The translations under genes and the position numbers were made by a program. DNA of 60,625 nucleotides from an uncultured Acidobacteriaceae bacterium (GTDB lineage Bacteria > Acidobacteriota > Terriglobia > Terriglobales > Acidobacteriaceae): the NCBI GenBank assembly GCA_903911925.1, contig CAIWFH010000160.1:1-60625 (forward strand), in the 5' to 3' direction. Position 1 is the stretch's first letter, and each line of letters begins with the position of its first letter. The notes below the pieces were generated by a model. It was not told the origin of the DNA. It did no database searches and saw only the letters and a list, made by a program, of their open reading frames with translations. Positions 27,199 through 36,177 of this stretch are shown here, in pieces.

Positions 27199-30100
27199 AT
27201 GATCCATTTGACCAGGCGTGAGGTTTTGAAACTTGGTGTCGCGGCTTCCGCGGTCGCAGTTTCCCCAAAGTGGGTTGAGGCCAGTACGGAGCGCAACGTG
27301 GCATTGAACCGCGCCGCCTGGGCCTCCAGTTCGGCCGACTTCGTTAATACCGGCCATATGGCCACAGATGGAGAGCCGACCACCAAGTGGCAAAGCTCCG
27401 ATGCCGATCTCCAGTGGATTTATGTCGATCTTGGCGCGGCCTGCAACATTCGTTCGGTGGTGCTGCGCTGGGGCGCCAATTATGCGTTGGCGCACAAGGT
27501 GCAGGTGTCCACTGACACTGCTCCATCGCCGGAAACAGGATTGGTTGAGAATTGGACCGACGTCCATCAGACCCTCGACGGCAAGGGTGGTGTAGAGCAG
27601 ATTCAACTGCCCGAGACAAATGCGCGCTATGTGCGCATGCTCTTCTCGAGCAAGGCAAAAGCCGGGGGATACGAGCTTTCATCTTTTGAGGTCTTCGGCA
27701 CGGGCGGCTTTGAAGCCGTGCCGGTCCCGCTTCCTCCACCGGAAGCAGATGGCAGCCTGAAGCTGTCTGGCGGCTGGCGGCTCGTAAATCAGGGCCTATT
27801 GCCTGACAAGGCCGCGGCTGTTTCCACCTGCGGCTATGACGACAGCAAGTGGCTCATTGCCACGGTGCCCGGTACCATCCTGACGAGTTATCTGAACCTA
27901 GGCGCGGTCCCCGATCCGTTTTATGGCGACGATCTAAGCCAAATCTCCGATTTCTTTTCGCACACAAACTGGTGGTACCGCAACGAACTGGAAATCCCCG
28001 CGAGCTACGCAGGCAAGCGGGTGTGGCTTAACTTCGACGGCATCAATTATCGCGCGTACGTCTATGTTAACGGCAAATCCGCCGGCAACATCGACGGCGC
28101 CTTCATCCGCGGAAACTTCGATGTTACAGAGCTTGTCACACCCGGAAAGAAGAACTGCATCGCCGTTCTCATCATGCCGGTACCCAAGCCAGACAAGGTC
28201 TATCCCAAGAAACTCTCGGGCTACGATTGGCCCGTGGAATTTCCCAAGAATGAGCCGACCATCCTGGCCAGCGACAGTTGGGACTGGCTGCCCACCATCC
28301 GCGACCGCGACACGGGCATCTGGAACCACGTTTCTCTTTCGACCACCGGCGATGTAACGGTTGAGAACGCGTTTGCCAGCACCCATTTTCCCGATCCCAA
28401 AAATCTGGGCCGCGCCGATGTCACCGTCAAGGTTGACGTTAAGAATCACTCCAGCAAGCCGTGCAAGGGTGAAGTGAAGGTGCGCCTCGGAGAAATCGAG
28501 TTCACACATCCAGTCGCGCTCGATGGCGGCGAATTGAAGACCCTGACATTTGATAAGACTGCGTATCCAAAACTTTCGCTCGTCAATCCGAAGCTCTGGT
28601 GGCCCAACGGTCACGGCGAGCAGAATCTGTATGACCTGACCATTGAGTTCGCATGCGGCGGCAAGGTGCTTGACGTCAACAAGACCCGCATCGGCATCCG
28701 CGAGTATTCGTACACCCCAGCGCTGCACACAGTGTGGAAGGCAAGCGAGATTCAGAACGGCGTGAACGGGCCAGGACAGCCCAAGGTACACGCCAAGGAC
28801 CCGCTGTCGATCTCCTGCAATGGCAAGCGCATCCTGGTGCGCGGCGTCAATTGGGGCATGGATGAGGGCATGCTCCGCTGCGACCGCGAAGGGTTCCAGA
28901 ACAGAGTCGGAATGGAGAAAGAGATGAACTTCAATCTCATTCGCGACTGGGCCGGCAACCTCGACAAGCCTGAATTCTATGAAGTGTGCGACGAACTGGG
29001 CATCATGGTTTGGGAGGAGTTCGGCATTGCCAACGGACTTGGACCCGACGATCCCATCATGTGGCTCAAGAACGCGCGCGACCGCTTCCTTCGGCGCCGC
29101 AACCATGCATCCGTGGCGTTGTGGTGTACGTGCAATGAATCCACGCCCACCGATCCGATCATTACTGAGATGCCGCGGCTTGCCGAGGAACTGGACGGGA
29201 CCCGCATCTTCCTTCATCTTTCAACGCAGATTCCTCCGACCGACGGCGACGGCCCGTACGAGTCCAAGCCGGCCAGTTTTTACTTCAAGGATTTTGCCCA
29301 CGGCTTCCGTCCGGAGCTTGGTTCTCCGACCATTCCGTCCGTCGAGAGCATGCGTCGCATTATGCCGCACAACAAACTGTGGCCTGTAAACGAGATGTGG
29401 GCGTTGCACGATTGGTGGCTGGGAACCGGGTGGGACAGCGGCACGGGACTCTGTGGAGCGACGATGACTGCCATTGCAGCCTACGGCGCGCCCACCGGCA
29501 TCGAAGATTTTTGCCGCAAGGCGCAGATGGTGAACACTGAGGTCTTCAAGGGCATCTTCGAGGCTTGGAATGATCGCATGTGGAACGATTGCACCGGCGT
29601 CATGATCTGGATGAGCAACCCGGCCTGGCCATCGCTCACTTGGAATACCTACGACTACTTCATGGAGCCGACTGCTGCCTACTTTGCCTGCAAGAAGGCA
29701 TGCGAACCGATCCATATTCAATGGAACGTTGTCACCAACCAGGTGAAGGCGGTCAACTGCACCTCAAAAGACTTAACGGGATTGAGTGCAGAAGCGGTCA
29801 TCTACAACCTGGACGGCACGGTCTTCGCAACCAAATCTGCCAAGCTCGATTGCCCTGCAAACAGTGTTCACGACTGTCTGCCGCTGTTTGCGCCGGGAGA
29901 AGACAAGGCCGATAACCTGTCGAACGTGTACTTCATCAAGCTCGACTTGAAGGATAGCGCCGGCGCGATTGTGGCCAGCAACTTCTACTGGAACGGCAAG
30001 AAGGAGTGGAAGTACGAAGAACTCGCCGGCATGAAGCAGGGCCGGCTAACTTGTAAAGTCGGCGAACTGAAGGATGCCAAAGTCGCCGTCGATATTCAGA

Positions 30101-30333
30101 ACCCGACCGCGGGCATTGTTCTCATGGCCCGGCTGAAAGTCGTTGACACTGTGACTGGCCTGCTTGCAGCACCGGTCATCTACTCTGACAATTACTTCTC
30201 GCTGGCTCCAAACGAAACGAAGCGGGTTGATATCAGCCTCAAAGCCGTCCAATCGAAGAACCCAGTCAAGGTGGTTGTCGAAGGCTGGAACATCGAAACC
30301 TCCGAGTTGGCGACGTTGAATGGGAAGGCGTAA
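27199..30333 (+). CDS. Exported F5/8C-GH2 glycoside hydrolase (exo-beta-glucosaminidase/beta-mannosidase-like)
   Basis: The 1,044-residue protein carries a twin-arginine signal (LTRREVLKLGVAASAVAVSP). An F5/8 type C (CBM32-like) carbohydrate-binding domain occupies about residues 35-180 (NVALNRAAWASSS to YELSSFEVFG). A complete GH2 architecture follows. Barrel features are GVNWGMDEGMLRC, the acid/base Glu in ALWCTCNESTP near residue 647, and the likely nucleophile in GFRPELGSPTIPS near 705. The C-terminal beta domains resemble those of exo-beta-D-glucosaminidases. AAGGAG precedes the ATG by 10 bases. With the GH2 mannosidase and GH130 it suggests stepwise trimming of a mannose- and hexosamine-containing glycan. 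Confidence 0.85.
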   Translation: MIHLTRREVLKLGVAASAVAVSPKWVEASTERNVALNRAAWASSSADFVNTGHMATDGEPTTKWQSSDADLQWIYVDLGAACNIRSVVLRWGANYALAHKVQVSTDTAPSPETGLVENWTDVHQTLDGKGGVEQIQLPETNARYVRMLFSSKAKAGGYELSSFEVFGTGGFEAVPVPLPPPEADGSLKLSGGWRLVNQGLLPDKAAAVSTCGYDDSKWLIATVPGTILTSYLNLGAVPDPFYGDDLSQISDFFSHTNWWYRNELEIPASYAGKRVWLNFDGINYRAYVYVNGKSAGNIDGAFIRGNFDVTELVTPGKKNCIAVLIMPVPKPDKVYPKKLSGYDWPVEFPKNEPTILASDSWDWLPTIRDRDTGIWNHVSLSTTGDVTVENAFASTHFPDPKNLGRADVTVKVDVKNHSSKPCKGEVKVRLGEIEFTHPVALDGGELKTLTFDKTAYPKLSLVNPKLWWPNGHGEQNLYDLTIEFACGGKVLDVNKTRIGIREYSYTPALHTVWKASEIQNGVNGPGQPKVHAKDPLSISCNGKRILVRGVNWGMDEGMLRCDREGFQNRVGMEKEMNFNLIRDWAGNLDKPEFYEVCDELGIMVWEEFGIANGLGPDDPIMWLKNARDRFLRRRNHASVALWCTCNESTPTDPIITEMPRLAEELDGTRIFLHLSTQIPPTDGDGPYESKPASFYFKDFAHGFRPELGSPTIPSVESMRRIMPHNKLWPVNEMWALHDWWLGTGWDSGTGLCGATMTAIAAYGAPTGIEDFCRKAQMVNTEVFKGIFEAWNDRMWNDCTGVMIWMSNPAWPSLTWNTYDYFMEPTAAYFACKKACEPIHIQWNVVTNQVKAVNCTSKDLTGLSAEAVIYNLDGTVFATKSAKLDCPANSVHDCLPLFAPGEDKADNLSNVYFIKLDLKDSAGAIVASNFYWNGKKEWKYEELAGMKQGRLTCKVGELKDAKVAVDIQNPTAGIVLMARLKVVDTVTGLLAAPVIYSDNYFSLAPNETKRVDISLKAVQSKNPVKVVVEGWNIETSELATLNGKA

Positions 30334-30410
30334 CAATTTCTCATGGTGCGTGTGCCTTGAATCGTGAACCACTGGCACGCGAATCAGAATGTTGAACGCG
30401 CTTGAAGAAG

Positions 30411-30448
30411 AAAATCGCGCTGGCCGCTAACCCGGCCAGCGCAATTTT
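30411..30448. terminator. Bidirectional rho-independent terminator between converging genes
   Basis: GCGCTGGCCG (30417-30426) pairs with CGGCCAGCGC (30433-30442) around a 6-base loop. The stem is flanked by AAAAT on the left and AATTTTCTTTT on the right. It can stop both the plus-strand GH2 transcript and the minus-strand GT2 transcript. Confidence 0.85.
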
Positions 30449-30514
30449 CTTTTGACCTTATGTTCTTTGGTGCACCGCTCCAGAAACTACGAACCGGATT
30501 CGGGAGATTGCTTG

Positions 30515-31756
30515 CTAAAGCGAAGCCTCAGCCAAATCAGGCGCGGGCTCCGCCGGGCTGTACTCTGACGGGCACTCGGCCCGGTGGTAGCGCACCGTCA
30601 TGCCCAGGGTGCTTAGGAAGAAACTGGCCAGAATGGTCTCGATGCCCAGCGTCGTCATGAGTCCCGATGGGATAACAATGCGGGCAATGTGCTCGATGTT
30701 GAGCGGGCCGAAGTTTGCCCGGCGCCACTCAAGCAATGCATAGGCCATTGAAGCAATGCCCCAGAAAGCGAGAAGCAATCCCGCAACCAGGCCGCGCTCC
30801 AGGCGGATGTGGCAAAAGAGGTAGCGATACGATCGACCCGCCGGATACAGGTTCTCCTGCACGGCGTAGACGCGCGACAGCACGGCGAAGAGCACCGATT
30901 GAAAGCCGGCAATAATCATGAATGCCGAGTAAATCAAAGTATCGAGCCCAAGCTGTATCTGGTGGATATGAATGGGGCTCAGCATCAGCCGCGCCGATAA
31001 CGCCATTCCCAGCAGCATCGAGAGCAGCCCGGGGATAAGGAAGAGCCAATTCGGGCTGAACAACAGCATGAAGCGAAGGTGCCGCCAGCCGTCCTCGTAG
31101 GGTCGCAGATGTGGCGGACGAGATCGCCCATCGCGGCTCAACGTCGTCGGCACTTCGGCAATCTTCATCCCGCTCAGTGTCGCTTTGATCACCATCTCCG
31201 AAGCGAATTCCATGCCCGTCGTCCGCAGGTCCATGCGGCAAAAGGCGTCTTTCGAATAGCCGCGCAGGCCGCAATGAAAGTCCCCTGCGGGGCAGTGAAA
31301 GAACAGCTTGCCAACGGCCGACAAGACAGGATTTCCAAGGTAGCGGTTCTTCCAGGGCATCGCCCCCGGCGCAATGCCGCCTTTGAAGCGGTTGCCCATC
31401 ACCAGGTCGCAGCCTTCGCGGAGTTTCTGCACAAATGAGTCGAGGTTCGAAAAATCGTAACTGTCGTCCGAGTCGCCCATGACGATGTACTTTCCGCGAG
31501 CGGCGAGCGAGGCGCCATAGAGAGCGGCTCCGTATCCTCTGAGCGGGACATTGACTACACGGGCACCGCAGCTCAGGGCAATTTGCTGCGACCCGTCGGT
31601 CGAGCCATTGTCGCCAATCAAAACCTCCCCCGCGATTCCGGATTGCTCGAGATATCCCATGGCTTTGCGTATGCAGGTTGCAAGGGTTTCAGCCTCGTTC
31701 AAACAAGGCATGACGATGCTTATCTCGATTGGCGTATCCTGGTTTCTGCTGGACAT
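30515..31756 (-). CDS. Membrane glycosyltransferase family 2 (polyprenyl-phosphate sugar synthase-like)
   Basis: The 413-residue protein begins with a GT-A domain: ISIVMPCLNEAETLATCIRKA, then LIGDNGSTDGS and the DxD-type GDSDDSYDF. GNRFKGGIAPGAMPWKNRYLGN and HCGLRGYSKDAF follow, as in dolichol-phosphate mannose or GtrB-like synthases. The C-terminal 190 residues have four to five hydrophobic segments. It should transfer a sugar from a nucleotide donor to a lipid carrier at the cytoplasmic face of the membrane. ATG 31756 was preferred over an in-frame TTG at 31768. No partner gene is adjacent. Confidence 0.87.
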   Translation of the reverse strand: MSSRNQDTPIEISIVMPCLNEAETLATCIRKAMGYLEQSGIAGEVLIGDNGSTDGSQQIALSCGARVVNVPLRGYGAALYGASLAARGKYIVMGDSDDSYDFSNLDSFVQKLREGCDLVMGNRFKGGIAPGAMPWKNRYLGNPVLSAVGKLFFHCPAGDFHCGLRGYSKDAFCRMDLRTTGMEFASEMVIKATLSGMKIAEVPTTLSRDGRSRPPHLRPYEDGWRHLRFMLLFSPNWLFLIPGLLSMLLGMALSARLMLSPIHIHQIQLGLDTLIYSAFMIIAGFQSVLFAVLSRVYAVQENLYPAGRSYRYLFCHIRLERGLVAGLLLAFWGIASMAYALLEWRRANFGPLNIEHIARIVIPSGLMTTLGIETILASFFLSTLGMTVRYHRAECPSEYSPAEPAPDLAEASL

Positions 31757-31881
31757 GACTGCAAGCAACTATACCGAATGCGCCACTCGTTTGGCTTGGT
31801 TTTTTCAGGCCGAATCGTTCTGAAAACTGACAGGCAAAATCGTCGCGAGTTCCTGGTTCTTCTATAACAGCACGCTCAAGC

Positions 31882-31924
31882 AAAAAGCCCCTGGCGCCGA
31901 AACTCCCGGCACAAGGGGCTTTTT
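31882..31924. terminator. Rho-independent terminator downstream of clpX
   Basis: AAAAAGCCCCT (31882-31892) pairs with AGGGGCTTTTT (31914-31924). An inner GCC/GGC pairing adds to the stem. Read on the minus strand it lies just after clpX and ends with a T run. It could also work in the other direction. Confidence 0.88.
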
Positions 31925-31949
31925 ACATTGAACTTCGTTTCTAAAGGCT

Positions 31950-33221
31950 TTATCCGGCTTTTTCGAGCAAACACAACGACAGGTCACGCCGCTCGACCAT
32001 ATCTTTGGTGATTTCCAAGTCGCGAACCTTCTTGTTGTTGGGCAGGTGATACATCAGGTCCAGCATCAACTCTTCAAGGATCATGCGCAATCCGCGTGCG
32101 CCCACTTTGCGCGCCAGTGCCTCGCGAGCCACGGCAGCCGAGGCTTCCGCGGTAAAGTGCAGGCGGACGTTCTCGTATTCAAAGAGCCGCTGATACTGCT
32201 TGAGAATGGCGTTGCGGGGCTTGGTGAGAATCTCGATCAGCGCCGCTTCGTCCAGCTCGTCCAGGATGCCCATAACGGGCAACCGGCCAACGAACTCGGG
32301 AATCAATCCGTACTTGATCAGATCCTGTGGTTCGGTGCGGCGCAGCAATTCGGTATCGCGATGCGACCTTGTGGTTGCTGCATCGGCATCTGCGTCGGCG
32401 GACTTGAAGCCCAGTGCTTTCTTGCCTACGCGGCGGCCTACAACGCGCTCCAACCCCACAAACGCCCCGCCGCAAATGAACAGGATGTTGGTGGTGTCGA
32501 TTGCGGTGAACTCCTGGTGCGGGTGCTTGCGTCCGCCCTGCGGCGGAACGTTGGCTACCGTACCCTCGAGAATCTTGAGCAGCGCCTGCTGTACGCCCTC
32601 GCCCGAGACGTCGCGGGTAATGGAGGGGTTCTCGTCCTTGCGGCCGATCTTGTCAATCTCGTCGATGTAGATGATGCCTTGCTGCGCACGGGTCACGTCG
32701 CCGTCGGCGGCCTGCAGCAGCTTGAGGATGATGTTTTCAACATCCTCGCCCACGTAGCCGGCCTCGGTCAGGGTGGTGGCGTCCACAATCGCGAACGGCA
32801 CGTCCAGCATCTTGGCCAGCGTTTGCGCCAGCAGTGTCTTGCCCGAACCGGTTGGCCCGATGAGAAGAATGTTGCTCTTGGCCAGTTCCACTTCGTTGTT
32901 GCGCATGCGGTTCATCTGGATGCGCTTGTAGTGGTTGTAGACCGCGACGGCGAGTTTTTTCTTGGTCTGGTCCTGGCCGATGACGAAGTCGTCGAGGAAG
33001 CTCTTTACCTCTTGAGGCTTGGGAAGGTGGCCTGCCGGCGCGGCGGGATGCGCCTCGCCGCGGTCATCCTCAAGAATCGAGTTGCAGACAGCTACGCACT
33101 CGTCGCAAATATATGCGCGAGGGTAGTCGCTGGGCGACGAGATCAGCTTGGCCACCGCGTCCTGCGATTTGTGGCAGAACGAGCAGCGCAGTGCTTCTTC
33201 AGGTCCCGTGCGCGTTTTCAT
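31950..33221 (-). CDS. clpX: ATP-dependent Clp protease ATP-binding subunit ClpX
   Basis: ClpX unfolds substrates and feeds them to ClpP. The 423-residue protein has the N-terminal C4 zinc-binding domain (CSFCHKS and CDECVAVC), Walker A GPTGSGKTLLAQ near residue 121, and Walker B IIYIDEIDKIGRK. It also has the pore-loop and sensor regions and FVGRLPVMGILDELDE. ATG 33221 follows GGGAG at correct spacing and gives the usual short N-terminus, whereas a frame from 33263 would add 14 unlikely residues. clpP lies 56 bp upstream on the same strand, the normal arrangement. Confidence 0.97.
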   Translation of the reverse strand: MKTRTGPEEALRCSFCHKSQDAVAKLISSPSDYPRAYICDECVAVCNSILEDDRGEAHPAAPAGHLPKPQEVKSFLDDFVIGQDQTKKKLAVAVYNHYKRIQMNRMRNNEVELAKSNILLIGPTGSGKTLLAQTLAKMLDVPFAIVDATTLTEAGYVGEDVENIILKLLQAADGDVTRAQQGIIYIDEIDKIGRKDENPSITRDVSGEGVQQALLKILEGTVANVPPQGGRKHPHQEFTAIDTTNILFICGGAFVGLERVVGRRVGKKALGFKSADADADAATTRSHRDTELLRRTEPQDLIKYGLIPEFVGRLPVMGILDELDEAALIEILTKPRNAILKQYQRLFEYENVRLHFTAEASAAVAREALARKVGARGLRMILEELMLDLMYHLPNNKKVRDLEITKDMVERRDLSLCLLEKAG

Positions 33222-33277
33222 TGTTTCGCTCCCTTTTGGACGAGCTTGTTCAATTCCGCTCAATGCGGACCGGCCAG

Positions 33278-33868
33278 TTACGTGCGCGGCCGGTCGATGA
33301 TTTCGTCAACAATCCCGTATTCCTTTGACTGTTGCGCGTTCATGATAAAGTCCCGTTCCACATCGCGCTCAATGCGATCCAGCGGCTGGCCGGTGTGCTT
33401 GGCCATCAGCGTGTTGGTAATTTCGCGGATGCGCAAAATCTCGCGCGCGTGAATGTCGATGTCCGTCGCCTGCCCGCTCAACCCGCCCATTGAGGGCTGG
33501 TGGATCAGAATGCGCGAGTTGGGCAGGGCAAACCGCTTGCCCTTGGTGCCCGCAAGCAGAAGAAACGCGCCCATGCTGGCTGCCTGGCCAATGCAGTAAG
33601 TCACCACGTTGTTCTTGATGAACTGCATGGTGTCGTAAATCGCCAGGCCCGCGGTAATCGAGCCGCCCGGCGAGTTGATGTAGAGCGATACGTCCTTCTC
33701 CGGGTCCTCGCCCTGCAAAAAGAGCATCTGCGCCACAATCAGGTTGGCCACCTGGTCGTCGATCGGCGTGCCTAGAAAGATGATGTTGTCGCGAAGCAAA
33801 CGGGAGTAGATGTCGTAGGCGCGCTCGCCCCGGCTCGTCTGCTCAACCACCATGGGAACCAATGCCAT
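33278..33868 (-). CDS. clpP: ATP-dependent Clp protease proteolytic subunit ClpP
   Basis: The 196-residue serine peptidase has the ClpP signatures: SRLLRDNIIFLGTPIDD near the N-terminus, the catalytic Ser in YCIGQAASMGAFLLLAGTKG near residue 98, and the catalytic His in ILIHQPSMGGLSGQ near 122. It ends with DRDFIMNAQQSKEYGIVDEI-type sequence. It forms the degradation chamber for ClpX and ClpA/C. It lies between tig and clpX, all on the minus strand, as in many bacteria. Confidence 0.97.
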   Translation of the reverse strand: MALVPMVVEQTSRGERAYDIYSRLLRDNIIFLGTPIDDQVANLIVAQMLFLQGEDPEKDVSLYINSPGGSITAGLAIYDTMQFIKNNVVTYCIGQAASMGAFLLLAGTKGKRFALPNSRILIHQPSMGGLSGQATDIDIHAREILRIREITNTLMAKHTGQPLDRIERDVERDFIMNAQQSKEYGIVDEIIDRPRT

Positions 33869-33940
33869 TGTGTGTTCTTCTCGCTCTTCCGCCAGGGCTC
33901 ACGCCCCAGATTGTTTGTAGTCCTAAAGCACTCACAGGGA

Positions 33941-33956
33941 TGTGATTTAGCTCACA
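33941..33956. promoter_or_regulatory. CRP/FNR-type palindrome TGTGATTTAGCTCACA upstream of clpP
   Basis: TGTGA-N6-TCACA matches the core of a classical CRP operator exactly. It lies 72 bp upstream of the clpP start codon in the gap after tig. Binding by a CRP-family regulator of this organism is a guess from the motif alone. Confidence 0.4.
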
Positions 33957-33977
33957 ATACCTGACCGTTTCGTCATC

Positions 33978-35375
33978 CTACGCCGGAAGCCGTTCGTACA
34001 GAACGGTCGCCGTTTTCTCGCGCCGCAATTGCTCCCGGATTCTAGCCAGACCGCCGTCCTCAGTCAAACGCGACCGCAAGGCGTCAATGGGCTCCCGGGA
34101 CTGAATCGCAGCCATCTGCAGTTCCTTGTCAAGATCATCGTCGCTCACCGTGATGCCCTCTGCCTGTGCAATGCGGTCCAGCACAATCGAGGTCTTCACT
34201 TCGGCGATGGCGCTGTCGCGCTGAGCCAGCCTAAGCCGGCCAAAGTCCAGGTTCCGCATCTGCTCGGTCTGCATTCCCTGCGCCGCCAGCGCGCGCAGGC
34301 CGCGTTCAAGCCTCGCGTCAATCTGCTCCTGCACCAGCGATTCGGGAATCGGGAACGAATACTTCTCAGTGATTGCCGCGAAGAGCCTGTCCTTGGTCTC
34401 GCCTTCCACGCTGCGCCGCTTGCGGTTAGCCATGTGTTCGCGAACGCGGTTTTGCAGCTCGTCCAGGCTCTCGTAGGCGCCCAGTTCCTTGGCAAACTCG
34501 TCGTTCAGCTCCGGCAGAATCCGCTTTTTGATGCCCTTGACCTCGACCTCGTAGGCTACCGTCTTGCCGGCCAGCTTGGGCTCGGCGTAGTCATCGGGAT
34601 AAATTACCTCGGCCTTCAACTCCTGGCCGGGCTTGGCGCCGGTGAGCACGGTGGTAAATGCCTCCACGGTGTCTTTGCCGCCAATTTCAACCAGCGTGTC
34701 TTCGCCGGCCACCGGGGGCGCGTCGGACTCGCCGTCAATCAGGCCCTTGTAGCTGATCTGGGCCCAGTCGCCTGCAACCAGGGCTCGGTCTTCTTCGACC
34801 GGCTCAATGGTGGCGCGCGACTCGCGCAGCTGCTCCAGTTCCCGGGCAAACTCTTCTTCGGTCAATTCCACCGACGGCTTTTCAACGGTTACGTCCTTGT
34901 AGCCATCGATGGAGAAGTCGGGAACAAATTCGAATACCGCCTTCACGTGCAAAGGCTGGCCGTCTTCCACCGTCAACTCGGCCACCTGGGGCTGACCCAC
35001 GGGCCGTACGCCGGTCTCAATCACCGCCTTGTTGAACCGCTCGGGAAGCAGGCCGTCGATCACGTCCTTCTTTATCTCGCTGGCAAAGCGCCGCTTGATT
35101 ACCGTCTCCGGCACCTTGCCGGCGCGGAAGCCGGGAATCTTGGCATATTTGCGATAGTTCTTAACCACCGTGCTGTAGGCCTTTGAAACCTCTTCTGCGG
35201 GAATGTCGAGCACCAGTTCCTTGGTGCATTCCGGGTTCAGTACTGGGCCGTGCTGGTGGTCATGGGCCTCATGATCGTGGCCGTCATGCTCATGGCCTTC
35301 ATGATCGCGGCCTGAAGCGGCTTCGACCGGTTCGGGCTGGGGGTTGTTTTCGAGGGTGTCGGTGCTAGAACTCAA
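33978..35375 (-). CDS. tig: Trigger factor (ribosome-associated chaperone and prolyl isomerase) with His-rich N-terminal extension
   Basis: The 465-residue protein contains the ribosome-docking signature IPGFRAGKVPETVIKRRF. A PPIase domain follows (about residues 190-280), and then the helical C-terminal chaperone domain. The usual length is nearer 430. The extra residues form an N-terminal tail with a dense run of His, Asp and Glu (residues about 23-43, HEGHEHDGHDHEAHDHQHG) that should bind metal ions. The start is a TTG at 35375, supported by GGAAGG eight bases upstream. No closer ATG would keep the ribosome-binding domain. It is followed by clpP and clpX on the same strand. Confidence 0.95.
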   Translation of the reverse strand: MSSSTDTLENNPQPEPVEAASGRDHEGHEHDGHDHEAHDHQHGPVLNPECTKELVLDIPAEEVSKAYSTVVKNYRKYAKIPGFRAGKVPETVIKRRFASEIKKDVIDGLLPERFNKAVIETGVRPVGQPQVAELTVEDGQPLHVKAVFEFVPDFSIDGYKDVTVEKPSVELTEEEFARELEQLRESRATIEPVEEDRALVAGDWAQISYKGLIDGESDAPPVAGEDTLVEIGGKDTVEAFTTVLTGAKPGQELKAEVIYPDDYAEPKLAGKTVAYEVEVKGIKKRILPELNDEFAKELGAYESLDELQNRVREHMANRKRRSVEGETKDRLFAAITEKYSFPIPESLVQEQIDARLERGLRALAAQGMQTEQMRNLDFGRLRLAQRDSAIAEVKTSIVLDRIAQAEGITVSDDDLDKELQMAAIQSREPIDALRSRLTEDGGLARIREQLRREKTATVLYERLPA

Positions 35376-35809
35376 CTTTTTTGCCTTCCAGGCGCTGAAC
35401 GCGCCGAATAAATGCGATTCCGGACTGCGTTCAAGGCTGTACAGCGCCGTTTGGCCGGGGAGATACCTCGTCTCATGGTAAGAGGGTTTGCGCGCAGGGT
35501 CAAACCGGCCAAACCGCAGTTTGCTGTGGATGCACCCGGAAAGGGACTGCCTTTGGTATCGGGACCCGGGCTGTTGGGCAGATTTCCGCTCTTTCCGGGC
35601 TCCCTGGGGCCCGAAACAGCCTCAGTGCAAAAGACGGCATAAACCTGGGATTTCGGAAAAACGGTTATCCCAAAGACGAGTCCATCGTACTCGGCGCTCA
35701 GACGTCCGCTGTGGAAAAGTGGATGCCATGCCCTGCCTGGTCTGTTCTTCAATTGGCGCAGCAGCCAGATCCCCTTAACCCCAGGAATCTGCCGGCCCCG
35801 GCAGGCCGA
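35376..35809. other. 434-bp region upstream of tig without a supported gene
   Basis: This holds the promoter side of the tig-clpP-clpX group and the 3' flank of the CPCC gene. Open frames exist on both strands, but they have no ribosome site, no recognisable domain and Pro/Arg-rich composition typical of noncoding GC-rich DNA. No tRNA, riboswitch or long repeat was recognised. Confidence 0.5.
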
Positions 35810-36085
35810 TTACTGCTCAGCTTTTATGGGCTTGCGCACGTAAGGCAGGAAGCGCGGATGGGCCGCGCCGCAATGCGCGTAGTGTTGACGGGCTTCGTTG
35901 AGGCTTAGTTCGCCGTTTACGGTCATGCGCACTTCAAAGGCGTCGCCATCGTCCTGGCCATCGTCCTCCCACCAGCACACCGGACACAGCGCCAGCGCGC
36001 CCGGTGCATCCAGTGTTTTGCATCCACAGCACGGGCAGCGAAAACGAACCTGCGATGATTCCAGCAAATCCATCAGCCCTCGCAT
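35810..36085 (-). CDS. Small cysteine-rich CPCC-motif protein
   Basis: The 91-residue protein matches the Cys_rich_CPCC family: FRCPCCGCKTLDAPGALALCPVCWWEDDGQDDGDAF, followed by NGELSLNEARQHYAHCGA. The Cys pairs suggest zinc binding. The WWEDDGQ segment and the closing AHPRFLPYVRKP are typical of the family, whose function is not established. Homologues occur scattered in bacteria, some beside toxin-immunity loci. Nothing here suggests that role. It is divergent from the oxidoreductase gene, with 92 bp between starts. Confidence 0.82.
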   Translation of the reverse strand: MRGLMDLLESSQVRFRCPCCGCKTLDAPGALALCPVCWWEDDGQDDGDAFEVRMTVNGELSLNEARQHYAHCGAAHPRFLPYVRKPIKAEQ

Positions 36086-36177
36086 GGATGGACGGAAACA
36101 AGGCTTTCCGGTTTACACGGAATGTTCGCAGTTGCATTGCAAGAGTAAAATTCGTGGCCGGGGGGCAAAACCGGAAT

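Noticed and set aside
27934..29217. 427-codon minus-strand frame inside the F5/8C-GH2 gene
   Set aside because: The plus-strand frame carries full GH2 architecture with catalytic residues, while the antisense frame shows no known motif.
32046..33452. 468-codon plus-strand frame antisense to clpX and clpP
   Set aside because: The opposite strand is unmistakably clpX/clpP. Long antisense frames are expected at this GC content.
35372..35752. 126-codon minus-strand frame upstream of tig
   Set aside because: It has no ribosome site and no recognisable domain. The tig start is fixed by its own Shine-Dalgarno site within this stretch.
36004..36177. Longer N-terminus for the Gfo/Idh/MocA oxidoreductase
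   Set aside because: It would bury the signal peptide internally and overlap the divergent CPCC gene.
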